NCBI RefSeq assembly: GCF_012070395.1 | Contig: NZ_JAAFYS010000001.1 | Coordinates: forward strand, 1,218,001-1,282,000 | Length of the DNA: 64,000 nucleotides | From: Pseudoroseicyclus tamaricis | Lineage (GTDB): Bacteria; Pseudomonadota; Alphaproteobacteria; Rhodobacterales; Rhodobacteraceae | Direction of reading: 5' to 3' | Shown: positions 25,579 to 33,878 of the stretch, in pieces | Layout of the letters: every line of letters begins with the position of its first letter | Position numbering within the stretch: the first letter of the stretch is position 1 | Notes under the pieces: model-generated | Told to the model about the DNA's origin: nothing | Seen by the model: the letters and a program-made list of their open reading frames with translations, nothing else | Database searches by the model: none | Made by a program: the position numbers and the translations under genes

Positions 25579-28095
25579 ATGTTCAGATTCATCTTTTCGT
25601 TCTTCGGCGGCATCTTCTCGTTGCTGACCCTGGGCGCCATCATGGCCGGTCTCGGCCTTGGTGGCATCTTCTATGCCTACGGGCGCGACCTGCCGAGCAT
25701 CGAGGTGCTGGCCCAGTACACGCCAGCGACCATCTCCCGCGTCTACTCGGCCGAGGGGCGGATCATCGACGAATTCGCCACCGAGCGGCGCATCTTCGTG
25801 CCCGCCGAGGAGATCCCCGATACGGTCAAGCACGCCTTCGTCTCGGCGGAGGATCAGAACTTCTACACCCACCCGGGCTATGACGTCCGCGGCATGGCCG
25901 CCGCCTTCGTCGATGCGATCGAGAGCCGGGGGCGCGACATCCGCGGCGCCTCCACCATCACCCAGCAGGTGATGAAGAACTTCCTCCTCGACGGCTCGCG
26001 CACGGCGGAGCGGAAGATCAAGGAACTGATCCTCGCCACCCGCATCGAGCGGGCGCTCGACAAGGAGCATATCCTCGAGCTCTACCTCAACGAGATCTTC
26101 CTCGGGCAGAACTCCTTCGGCGTCGCCGCCGCCGCGCAGACCTATTACAACAAGCCGCTCTCCGACCTGACGCCAGCTGAGGCCGCCTACCTCGCGGCGC
26201 TCGCACAGCGGCCCGGCACGCTGCACCCGGTGCGCGACCATGACGACGCCATCGCCCGGCGCAACTACGTGCTGGGGCGGATGGCGGAGGACGGCTACAT
26301 CACGCAGGACCAGCTGTCGGAGGCCCGCCCCGAGCCGCTCCGCACCGTGCAGTCCGGCGATATCGAGCCCTTCCGCCGCTCGCTGCCGCCGCGCGACTAC
26401 TTCACCGACGAGATCCGCCGCCAGCTCTCCGCCCGCTACTCGGAGGAGGAGTTCTTCACCGGCGGCCTCTCCGTCCGCGCCACCATCGACCCGGAGCTTC
26501 AGGCCGTCGCCGCCCAGGCGCTCCAGCGCGCGCTGGAGGAGTTCGACCGCGGGCAGGGTGTCTGGCGCGGCACCGGCGTGACCCTGCCGGCCGAGGCGCT
26601 GGCCGACGAGGAGGCATGGCGCGCCGCGCTGGCCTCCGCCGACGTGCCGCGCGACATCGCTCTCGAGAGCGAGTGGCTGCCGGCCGTCGTCCTCGACATC
26701 GCCGACCAGTCCCTCTTCGTCGGGATCGAGGGCGTGCCGCTTGAGGGCGGGGAGCCGCAGGTGGTGCCGCGTGACGACATCTCCTGGCTGCGCGGCGATT
26801 TCTTCGACAATTTCGAGGTCGGCGACGTCGTCATGGTCCGCCGGATGATCACCGATTCCGACGGCTCCTTCATCCGCTGGACGCTCCGCCAAGTGCCGGA
26901 GATCGAGGGCGCCTTCATGGCGATGGACGTGAACACCGGCCGGGTGCTCGCCATCCAGGGCGGCTTCTCCTACCAGCACTCCGTCTTCAACCGGGCGACG
27001 CAGGCCTACCGGCAGCCCGGCTCGGCCTTCAAACCCTTCGTCTATGCCGCCGCACTCGATTCCGGCTACACGCCGGCGACGATCATCGTCGACGCCCCCA
27101 TCGAGATCACCTCGGGTGGCGAGATCTGGCGCCCGCAGAACGCTTCCAACCAGTTCTACGGCCCCACGCCGCTGCGGACCGGCATCGAGCAGTCGCGGAA
27201 CCTGATGACCGTGCGCCTCGCGCAGGAAATCGGCATGGACACGGTCGCCGAATATGCCGAGCGCTTCGGCGTCTACGACAACCTGCAGCAGGTCCTCTCC
27301 TCCGCCCTCGGAGCCGACGAGACGACGCTGTTCCGCATCGTCGCCGCCTACGCGATGTTCGCCAATGGCGGCGAGCGGGTGGAGCCGACGCTGGTCGACC
27401 GCGTGCAGGACCGCTTCGGCAACACGATCTACCGGCACGACCCGCGCTCCTGCGACGATTGCTCGCTGGAGAGCCTGCCGCCCGGCGAGGCGCCGCACAT
27501 CCGCTCCAACCGCGACCGGATCATGAACGCGGTGACGGCATACCAGCTCACCTCGATGATGGAGGGCGTGGTGCAGCGCGGCACCGCGGCGCGCGCCATC
27601 AACCTGCCGGTGCCGATCGCCGGCAAGACCGGCACCACCAACGACGCCAAGGACGTGTGGTTCGTCGGCTTCTCCTCCAACATCGCGGCGGGCTGCTACA
27701 TCGGCTACGACACGCCCCGTTCCATCCCCGGCGGCTCCGGCGGCGGCGTCTGTGCGCCGGTGTTCCAGGAGTTCATGGCCGAGGCGATCCAGTCCTACGG
27801 TGGCGGGCCCTTCAACGTCCCCGCCGATTGCCAGTTCATCAAGATCGACCGCTTCACCGGCGCCCGCCTGCCGAGCAGCGCCTCGGGCCCGAACGTCGTG
27901 GCCGAGTGCTTCCGCGCCGGCGAGGAGCCGCTCTTCGGCATCACCTTCGACGGCGGCTTCGCCATGGCGGCCGACCTGCCGCTGGTGGACGAGGTGCGTG
28001 CCAGCTCGCGGAACGTGACCACCTCCACGGGTGAGACGGCGACGGTGGGGCCGAAGCCCTCCTACGGCGCCCTCTCCTCCGGCGGCCTCTACTAG
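25579..28095 (+). CDS. mrcA: Penicillin-binding protein 1A (bifunctional glycosyltransferase/transpeptidase)
   Basis: The 838-residue inner-membrane protein polymerises and cross-links peptidoglycan. It has one N-terminal membrane segment. The GT51 domain at about residues 55-225 includes SAEDQNFYTHPGYD and GASTITQQVMKNFLL. An OB-like insert follows, then a transpeptidase with the SxxK serine in GSAFKPFVY, the SxN motif in EQSRNLMT and the KTG motif in GKTGTTNDAKD. The start at 25579 is chosen because the upstream ATG lies inside the promoter. It follows amiC and precedes prfB. Confidence 0.95.
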   Translation: MFRFIFSFFGGIFSLLTLGAIMAGLGLGGIFYAYGRDLPSIEVLAQYTPATISRVYSAEGRIIDEFATERRIFVPAEEIPDTVKHAFVSAEDQNFYTHPGYDVRGMAAAFVDAIESRGRDIRGASTITQQVMKNFLLDGSRTAERKIKELILATRIERALDKEHILELYLNEIFLGQNSFGVAAAAQTYYNKPLSDLTPAEAAYLAALAQRPGTLHPVRDHDDAIARRNYVLGRMAEDGYITQDQLSEARPEPLRTVQSGDIEPFRRSLPPRDYFTDEIRRQLSARYSEEEFFTGGLSVRATIDPELQAVAAQALQRALEEFDRGQGVWRGTGVTLPAEALADEEAWRAALASADVPRDIALESEWLPAVVLDIADQSLFVGIEGVPLEGGEPQVVPRDDISWLRGDFFDNFEVGDVVMVRRMITDSDGSFIRWTLRQVPEIEGAFMAMDVNTGRVLAIQGGFSYQHSVFNRATQAYRQPGSAFKPFVYAAALDSGYTPATIIVDAPIEITSGGEIWRPQNASNQFYGPTPLRTGIEQSRNLMTVRLAQEIGMDTVAEYAERFGVYDNLQQVLSSALGADETTLFRIVAAYAMFANGGERVEPTLVDRVQDRFGNTIYRHDPRSCDDCSLESLPPGEAPHIRSNRDRIMNAVTAYQLTSMMEGVVQRGTAARAINLPVPIAGKTGTTNDAKDVWFVGFSSNIAAGCYIGYDTPRSIPGGSGGGVCAPVFQEFMAEAIQSYGGGPFNVPADCQFIKIDRFTGARLPSSASGPNVVAECFRAGEEPLFGITFDGGFAMAADLPLVDEVRASSRNVTTSTGETATVGPKPSYGALSSGGLY

Positions 28096-28193
28096 CCCGC
28101 TCTCCGCCCCTGCCGGGCCGGCTCGCCCGGCCCGGCGCTTGCCGCCTTGCGCCGTGGGCGGTATCAGGCCCGGACCAACCAGACAGGTGCCCC

Positions 28194-29315
28194 ATGCGCG
28201 CAGAGACGCGAGATCATATCGAGGCGATCGAGAAGTCGCTCGACCTCTATGCCAAGCGGATCGGCTGGGAGACGGCCAAGCACAGGCTGGAGGAGTTCAA
28301 CGCTCGCGTGGAGGATCCGACCCTCTGGGACGATCCCGCCGGCGCCCAGAAGCTCATGCGCGACCGGCAGATGCTGGTCGACCAGATCGGCGCCTACGAA
28401 AGCCTCAAGGGCGATCTCGACATGAACCGCGAGCTCATCGAGATGGGCGAGATGGAGGACGATGCCGAGGTCGTGGCAGAGGCGGAGACGGCCCTGGCCG
28501 CCGTCGCAGACCGCGCCGCCCAGAAGGAGCTGGAGGCCCTGCTCGACGGTGAGGCCGACGGCAACGACACCTTCCTGGAGATCAACGCCGGCGCCGGCGG
28601 CACCGAGGCCTGCGACTGGGCGCAGATGCTGCAGCGGATGTATGTCCGCTGGGCCGAGGCGCATGGCTACGAGGTGGAGATGCAGTCGGAGGAGGCCGGC
28701 GCCGAAGCCGGCATCAAATCCGTCGCCTACAAGATCTCGGGCAAGAACGCCTATGGCTGGCTGAAGTCCGAGAGCGGCGTCCACCGGCTCGTCCGCATCT
28801 CGCCCTTCGGCAAGGGCACCCGGGAGACATCCTTCGCCTCCGTCTGGGTCTACCCGGTGGTGGACGAGAACATCGACATCGACGTGAACCCCTCCGACAT
28901 CCGGGTGGACACCTTCCGCTCCTCCGGCGCCGGCGGCCAGCACGTGAACACGACCGACTCGGCGGTGCGGATCACCCACATGCCGACGGGGATCGTCACG
29001 ACCTCCTCGATGAAGTCGCAGCACCAGAACCGCGAGATCGCGATGAACGCCCTCAAGGCCCGGCTCTACCAGATGGAGCTCGACCGCCGCACGGCCGACA
29101 TCAATGCCGCGCACGAGGCCAAGGGCTCCGCCGGCTGGGGCAACCAGATCCGCTCCTACGTCCTGCAGCCCTACCAGATGGTGAAGGACCTGCGGACCAA
29201 CCACGAGACCTCCGACACCTCCGGCGTGCTCGACGGCGACCTCGACGGCTTCATGGCCGCCACGCTCGCCCAGCAGCTCACCGGCAAGTCCCGCGCCGAA
29301 GCCGGCGCCGACTGA
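28194..29315 (+). CDS. prfB: Peptide chain release factor 2
   Basis: The 373-residue protein recognises UGA and UAA stop codons. It has the SPF anticodon-like tripeptide in VRISPFGKGTR near residues 200-208 and the catalytic GGQ in SSGAGGQHVN near 247-249. The reading frame is continuous from the ATG at 28194, so the programmed frameshift used by many bacterial prfB genes is absent. A G/C-tract repeat follows the stop codon. Confidence 0.97.
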   Translation: MRAETRDHIEAIEKSLDLYAKRIGWETAKHRLEEFNARVEDPTLWDDPAGAQKLMRDRQMLVDQIGAYESLKGDLDMNRELIEMGEMEDDAEVVAEAETALAAVADRAAQKELEALLDGEADGNDTFLEINAGAGGTEACDWAQMLQRMYVRWAEAHGYEVEMQSEEAGAEAGIKSVAYKISGKNAYGWLKSESGVHRLVRISPFGKGTRETSFASVWVYPVVDENIDIDVNPSDIRVDTFRSSGAGGQHVNTTDSAVRITHMPTGIVTTSSMKSQHQNREIAMNALKARLYQMELDRRTADINAAHEAKGSAGWGNQIRSYVLQPYQMVKDLRTNHETSDTSGVLDGDLDGFMAATLAQQLTGKSRAEAGAD

Positions 29316-29326
29316 GGCTCTCGCCC

Positions 29327-29390
29327 TTTTTCAAATACTCCCGGGGGGGGGGCCGCAGGCGGGGGGCAGCGCCCCCCTCCGCCCTCACCC
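29327..29390 (-). repeat. G/C-tract intergenic repeat, copy 3 (divergent)
   Basis: A T-rich CCTTTTTCAAATACTCC is followed by long G-runs and a GGGGGGCAGCGCCCCCC hairpin. It is related in design to copies 1, 2, 4 and 5 but lacks the GGGACCAAAGAC core. It may terminate prfB. Confidence 0.6.
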
Positions 29391-29410
29391 GGCGCGCCGG
29401 GCGTCCGCCT

Positions 29411-29731
29411 CTAGGGGCTCGCGGGGTTGGCCAAGGTCGCCTCGTACACGATCTCGATCACCGTGGGGCTGGTTTGCTCCGGCGCCCTCAGCACCTGGCA
29501 GAAGTGGTCGTCATTGAGCTGCGCGCCGGCCACTCCTGCATCGGGATCGTCGACCTCTGCCTGAATAGGCAGCGCCTCCCCCCGGATGGAGAGGGTCAGC
29601 CCCGACCAGCAGCCCCAGTCCCATTGGTATCCGCTCGGGTTCCGGGCGATGATATCCTCGACATTGGCGCCATGCTCCGATCGCGGGGCGGCGCTGTCCA
29701 GCTCATAGATGGTGAGTTTGTATGTGCTCAT
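29411..29731 (-). CDS. Small orphan protein of unknown function
   Basis: The likely product is 106 residues, beginning MSTYKLTIYELDSAAP. It is acidic, shows no signal peptide or membrane segment, and contains a tryptophan/cysteine-rich patch (YQWDWGCWSGLTL). I recognise no family. The gene is lower in GC and less biased at third codon positions than its neighbours, which could mean acquisition or weak expression. It is convergent with prfB and divergent from the amidase gene. The ribosome-binding site is weak, so start and even coding status are moderately uncertain. Confidence 0.55.
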   Translation of the reverse strand: MSTYKLTIYELDSAAPRSEHGANVEDIIARNPSGYQWDWGCWSGLTLSIRGEALPIQAEVDDPDAGVAGAQLNDDHFCQVLRAPEQTSPTVIEIVYEATLANPASP

Positions 29732-29801
29732 GCCGTCCCGCCCGCTCCGACCGGCCATGCCTGACCGATGTGTTCTGCCGAGCCGCTGAGGGGGGCCGGC
29801 C

Positions 29802-31157
29802 ATGAGCGATCTCACCCGCCGCTCCGCCACCGAGCTCTCCACCATGCTCTCGCGCCGCGAGGTCTCCGTCGCCGAGGTGATGGAGGCGCATCTAGCCGTC
29901 ATCGCCGAGCGGAACCCGGGGCTGAACGCCCTCGTCTCCCTCGCCGAGCCGGAGGTGCTGATGGCCGAGGCGCGTGCGGCGGACGATGCCGAGCCGCGCG
30001 GGCCGCTCCATGGCCTGCCGCTGGCGGTGAAGGATCTCGCCAACGCCGCCGACTTCCCCACCTCCATGGGCTCTCCGATGTTCGCCGGCCAGATGGCCGA
30101 GCATGACGACCTGCACGTCGCGCGTCTGCGCGCCGCCGGTGCCATCGTCATCGGCAAGAGCAACGTGCCGGAGTTCGGCCTCGGCTCGCACAGCTACAAC
30201 CCGGTCTTCGGCGTCACCCGCAACCCGGGCGAGCCGTCCCTCTCCGCCGGCGGCTCCTCCGGCGGGGCCGCGGCGGCGCTGGCGACGGGCATGGTGCCGC
30301 TCGCCGACGGGTCGGACATGATGGGCAGCCTGCGCAACCCCGCCGGCTGGTGCGGCATCTGGTCCCTCCGGCCGAGCTGGGGGCTGGTGCCGGGCGAGCC
30401 GGAGGGGGACCTCTTCCTCCACCAGCTCTCCACCCTCGGGCCCATGGGGCGCACGCCGGCGGACGTGGAGCTGATGCTCTCCGTCATCGCGGGGCCCGAC
30501 CGGCACCAGCCGGTGGGCGGCGGCTACTACCGCTCGCTGCCGGGCGAGTCGCCGGTGGGGGACAGGATCGGCTGGCTGGGAGACTGGGACAGCGCCCTGC
30601 CGATGGAGGAGGGCGTGCTGCGCGCCTGCGAATACCAGCTCGCCCGCCTCACGGATGCCGGCGCCAGCGTCGTCTCCGTCGCCGCGCCCTTCCCGGCGGA
30701 GGCGCTGTGGGAGAGTTGGACAACTCTGCGCTCTTTCGCCGTCGCCGGCAGCCTCGGCGCCCTGCTTGCTCAGGAGGGTGCGGAGCTCAAGCCGGAGGCG
30801 GTGTGGGAGATCGAGCGCGGCCTCGCCCTGACCGCCTCCGAGGTGCTGCGCGCCTCGGCGATCCGGTCGGACTGGTACCGCCGCGCGGTGAGGCTCTTCG
30901 AGACGCATGACATGCTGGCGCTGCCGACGGCCCAGTGCTTCCCGTTCCCGGCGGAGTGGGACTGGCCGAAGGAGATCGCGGGGCAGGGGATGGACAGCTA
31001 TCACCGCTGGATGGAGGTCGTCGTGCCCGCCTCGCTGATCGGCCTGCCAGTGGTGACGATGCCGATTCCCGGCCGGCGGATGGGGCTGCAGCTCATCGGC
31101 CCGAAGGGCAGCGACGCCCGCCTCCTCGCCTTCGCCCGCCGCTACGTCTCCCGCTGA
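29802..31157 (+). CDS. Amidase signature (AS) family hydrolase
   Basis: The 451-residue protein has the Ser-cisSer-Lys triad of the amidase family. The lysine is in LPLAVKDLANA near residue 76. The serines lie in the glycine/serine-rich GGSSGGAAAALATG near 150 and in DGSDMMGSLRNPAGWCG near 170. It should hydrolyse a small amide. It is not a convincing GatA, because the gene stands alone without gatB or gatC and the C-terminal half is divergent. The substrate is unknown. Confidence 0.88.
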   Translation: MSDLTRRSATELSTMLSRREVSVAEVMEAHLAVIAERNPGLNALVSLAEPEVLMAEARAADDAEPRGPLHGLPLAVKDLANAADFPTSMGSPMFAGQMAEHDDLHVARLRAAGAIVIGKSNVPEFGLGSHSYNPVFGVTRNPGEPSLSAGGSSGGAAAALATGMVPLADGSDMMGSLRNPAGWCGIWSLRPSWGLVPGEPEGDLFLHQLSTLGPMGRTPADVELMLSVIAGPDRHQPVGGGYYRSLPGESPVGDRIGWLGDWDSALPMEEGVLRACEYQLARLTDAGASVVSVAAPFPAEALWESWTTLRSFAVAGSLGALLAQEGAELKPEAVWEIERGLALTASEVLRASAIRSDWYRRAVRLFETHDMLALPTAQCFPFPAEWDWPKEIAGQGMDSYHRWMEVVVPASLIGLPVVTMPIPGRRMGLQLIGPKGSDARLLAFARRYVSR

Positions 31158-31267
31158 GGGGCCCGGGCCGGCGTCTTCGGTTGCCCGAGGCCAGCCAGCC
31201 GGCCCGTGAGCACCAGCGCTCAGCGGGTCACGACCCCGGGTCGTCCACAACCCGCACCCCCGAAACA

Positions 31268-31298
31268 CAGAAGGCCCCGCGGGGGGCGGGGCCTTCTG
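31268..31298. terminator. Bidirectional hairpin terminator
   Basis: AGAAGGCCCCGC (31269-31280) pairs with GCGGGGCCTTCT (31286-31297) around a GGGGG loop. It lies between the convergent amidase and bactofilin genes, where one hairpin can serve both. Confidence 0.75.
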
Positions 31299-31317
31299 GA
31301 TAGCTCCGGGAAGAGGC

Positions 31318-31809
31318 TTACTCGGCCGCTTCCGTCGTCTTCGGCTTCGGCAGGGACTTGGCGGTCTGGCCGGAGAGCGGATCGTCCTGGCGTTGCACCG
31401 AGCCCTCGAAATGGGCGCCGGATTCGATGGCGATGGTCTTGTGGATGATATCCCCCTCGACGCGGGCGGAGGAGGTGAGGCGCACCTTTAGGCCGCGCAC
31501 CCGGCCGACGATACGGCCGTGGATCACCACGTCATCGGCGACAAGCTCGCCCTTGACCGTCGCGCCTTCGCCGATCGTGAGCAGGTGGGCACGGATATCG
31601 CCCGAGACGTTGCCCTCGATCTGGATGTCGCCCGTCGTCTTGATGTTGCCCTCGATCACCAGATCGGGGGAGAGGACGGATGCGGGCGGCTTCTGCTTCG
31701 GCGTCACTGGGCGAGACTCTCCTGTCGGTGCGGGGGTGGGCGCGCTGGTCTGCGTGGGGGCGTCGCCAGCCTTCGGCCCGGGTTCGTTGATCTTGCTTTT
31801 AGAAAACAT
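31318..31809 (-). CDS. Bactofilin (polymer-forming cytoskeletal protein)
   Basis: The 163-residue protein has a proline/threonine-rich disordered N-terminus of about 45 residues. A bactofilin beta-helix follows at about residues 48-140, with repeating short strands such as LVIEGNIKTTGDIQIEGNVS and VRLTSSARVEGDI, then a short polar tail. Bactofilins assemble into filaments that position cell-wall enzymes. The gene overlaps the upstream M23 peptidase gene by 11 bases, which implies coupled translation and a shared morphogenetic role. Confidence 0.92.
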   Translation of the reverse strand: MFSKSKINEPGPKAGDAPTQTSAPTPAPTGESRPVTPKQKPPASVLSPDLVIEGNIKTTGDIQIEGNVSGDIRAHLLTIGEGATVKGELVADDVVIHGRIVGRVRGLKVRLTSSARVEGDIIHKTIAIESGAHFEGSVQRQDDPLSGQTAKSLPKPKTTEAAE

Positions 31810-33109
31810 CTTGGCCAGCTCGTATGTAGATCATGGGATTGATCGGTTCACCGCCGACACGCACCTCGTAGTGCAGGTGGGGGCCGGTCGACCTTCCAGA
31901 ATTTCCCATATCACCGATATGCTCGCCTTGCGAGACTCTTTGCCCCACTTGCACATCAATGGCATTGAGATGCCCGAAGCGCGTCTCGATCCCGAACTCG
32001 TGGCGGATCTTGATGAGCCGCCCGTAGCCGGAGGACCAGCCGGCATGGGTCACCACGCCATCGGCGGTGGCATAGATGGGCGTGCCGACGGGCCCGGCCA
32101 TGTCGACGCCCTCGTGCATCCGACCCCAGCGCTGCCCGAAGGGCGAGGTGTAGCGGAAGCTGTCGCGCACCGGCATCGAGAACGGCGCCTTCTGGGCGGC
32201 GATGCGGTAGAGGTTGATCCGGTCGAGCGAGGAGAGGATGCCGTTGGCGCGCAGCGTCGAGGTATCCGGCGCCTCGTTCATGGTGGAGAAGGCGAGCGGC
32301 GTCAGCGGCCCGCCGGTGCCGGAATAGCCGCGGCGCACGGCGGTGATCATGTCGTCGGGGTCCATGCCGGCGGCGCGGAACATGTCGTCCAGCGGCTCGA
32401 CGGAGACGTTCATCGCCTCTTCGAGCTGGCGGAAGATCTCGTCGTTGCGATCCTCCATCAGCCGCAGCTCCAGCTCAAGTTCAGCGGCGTGGGAGAGGGC
32501 GAAATCGGCGTCGGCGGCGATGATGTCCCGCTCTTCGGCGGTGCGGGCGAGGGCGTCGGAGAGTATCTCGACTGTGCCCGTCATCTCGTCGGCGGCGGCG
32601 GCGAGGATGGGCGCCCCGTCTGGGCCGCCGGTCAGGCCGTCGACTTCCGCCAGCGCATCGTCGCGCTCGTTCATCACCCGCAGCAGGGTCGCCTGCACCA
32701 CGTCGAGGCCGCGCTCGGCCTCGCGGCGGCGATCCTCGAGGCTGAGGATCTCGCTCTGCATGGTGGAGATCTGGTCGAGGGCGGAGGCGAAGCGCTCCTG
32801 CGCGGCGACGGCCTCCTGCGCGCGCATGTCGCGCTCTTCGGAGAGGGCGTTCAGCCGGTCCTCGTAGAGCACCCTGTCCCGCTGGGCCTGGGCGCGGAAG
32901 TTGCCGGCGCCGATGGAATCCATCAGCAGGATGGCGGTGGCGATGATCGCCCAGCCGACGAGCAGCGTCGCACCGGACCAGATTCCGAGCTGCATGCCCG
33001 GGCGGAGGCGGATGAACCGCGTCTCCGAGTCGGATTTCAGGAAGAGTCTGCGTTCGGGGAATCGGCGCTCCATGATGGAATGGATCGCCTGTGCCAGTCG
33101 TGATCGCAC
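31799..33109 (-). CDS. M23-family metallopeptidase (LytM domain, membrane-anchored coiled coil)
   Basis: The 436-residue protein has a basic N-terminus, one membrane segment near residues 42-62, a long coiled-coil region at about 65-230 and a LytM/M23 domain at about 315-425. Metal ligands are in MHEGVDMAGP and GPHLHYEV. It is a peptidoglycan endopeptidase, or an activator of one, in the periplasm. The GTG at 33109 is chosen because AAGGGGG precedes it and the protein then starts VRSRLAQAIH; an in-frame ATG at 33166 is the alternative. Its 3' end overlaps the bactofilin gene. Confidence 0.88.
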   Translation of the reverse strand: MRSRLAQAIHSIMERRFPERRLFLKSDSETRFIRLRPGMQLGIWSGATLLVGWAIIATAILLMDSIGAGNFRAQAQRDRVLYEDRLNALSEERDMRAQEAVAAQERFASALDQISTMQSEILSLEDRRREAERGLDVVQATLLRVMNERDDALAEVDGLTGGPDGAPILAAAADEMTGTVEILSDALARTAEERDIIAADADFALSHAAELELELRLMEDRNDEIFRQLEEAMNVSVEPLDDMFRAAGMDPDDMITAVRRGYSGTGGPLTPLAFSTMNEAPDTSTLRANGILSSLDRINLYRIAAQKAPFSMPVRDSFRYTSPFGQRWGRMHEGVDMAGPVGTPIYATADGVVTHAGWSSGYGRLIKIRHEFGIETRFGHLNAIDVQVGQRVSQGEHIGDMGNSGRSTGPHLHYEVRVGGEPINPMIYIRAGQDVF

Positions 33110-33331
33110 GCTGTCATATCCCCCTTGCTGTCCCCTCGGGGTGCCGCGATTTAGCAACATCCCCACGAAAGCTGTTACCGGCCGTGTTCCAGCCGTGCAA
33201 GCGCAGGGCGAATCTCATGCGCTCTTCCGCCGGGAATCCGCAAGTATCGGCAATTTCTCGCGCATCCGGCGTCGATGGTTCGAGGAGGAGCTCCCGCGCC
33301 TGCAACAAGGCCCTTGCACAGCGCGCGCCGC

Positions 33332-33808
33332 TCAGAGCTGGCGCGCCGCCTCCAGAACCGCCTCGGGGTGCCCGGCGATTCGGCTCACCGTCCAGCCTTC
33401 GGCGACCTTCCCGTCGTCCCCGACGAGGAAGGTCGAGCGGATCATGCCCATGTAGCGCTTGCCGAAATTCACCTTCTCGCCCCAGACGCCGAAGGCCTCC
33501 GCCGCTGCGCCCTCGGGATCGCTGAGGAGCGGCAGGCGCAGGCCCTGCTTCTCGATGAACTTCGCGTGGCTGGCGAGGCTGTCGGTGGAGATCCCGTAAA
33601 GACGGCAGCCGGCGGCGGCGAACTCGTCGGCGAGCTCCGAGAAGGCCTTCAGCTCGTTCGTGCAGGTCGGCGTCGCGTCGCGGGGGTAGAAGATCAGCGC
33701 GGCGCGGCTGAGCTCGGACAGGCGGACGGGCGCGCCGTCGCTGCTCTCCAGCGTCAGGTCGGGCAGGGCGGCACCGGGGGCGAGCGGCTCGGGCGTCGTC
33801 TCGGGCAT
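33332..33808 (-). CDS. bcp: Peroxiredoxin of the Bcp/PrxQ type
   Basis: The 158-residue thiol peroxidase has the peroxidatic cysteine at residue 49 in YPRDATPTCTNEL. The extra cysteine five residues later, found in E. coli Bcp, is absent here (ELKAF), so the enzyme may be one-Cys or use Cys in AAGCRLYG. It reduces hydroperoxides with thioredoxin or another thiol donor. The ATG at 33808 is preferred because GAGG lies at the right spacing; 33814 is an in-frame alternative. The gene is divergent from the AsmA-like gene. Confidence 0.9.
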   Translation of the reverse strand: MPETTPEPLAPGAALPDLTLESSDGAPVRLSELSRAALIFYPRDATPTCTNELKAFSELADEFAAAGCRLYGISTDSLASHAKFIEKQGLRLPLLSDPEGAAAEAFGVWGEKVNFGKRYMGMIRSTFLVGDDGKVAEGWTVSRIAGHPEAVLEAARQL

Positions 33809-33878
33809 CGTCATCCTCGCTTTGCTGCAGCTGCCGACGTGCTCTAGGCTCGCCGGGGGGATGTCAACAGGCGAGGGC

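Noticed and set aside
28194-28330. Programmed frameshift near the start of prfB
   Set aside because: The frame is continuous and no in-frame UGA after a slippery CUU is present.
33114-33308. 64-codon minus-strand frame between the peroxiredoxin and M23 genes
   Set aside because: It has no ribosome-binding site or recognisable family, and it runs into the 5' end of the M23 gene. It may be chance or a gene remnant.
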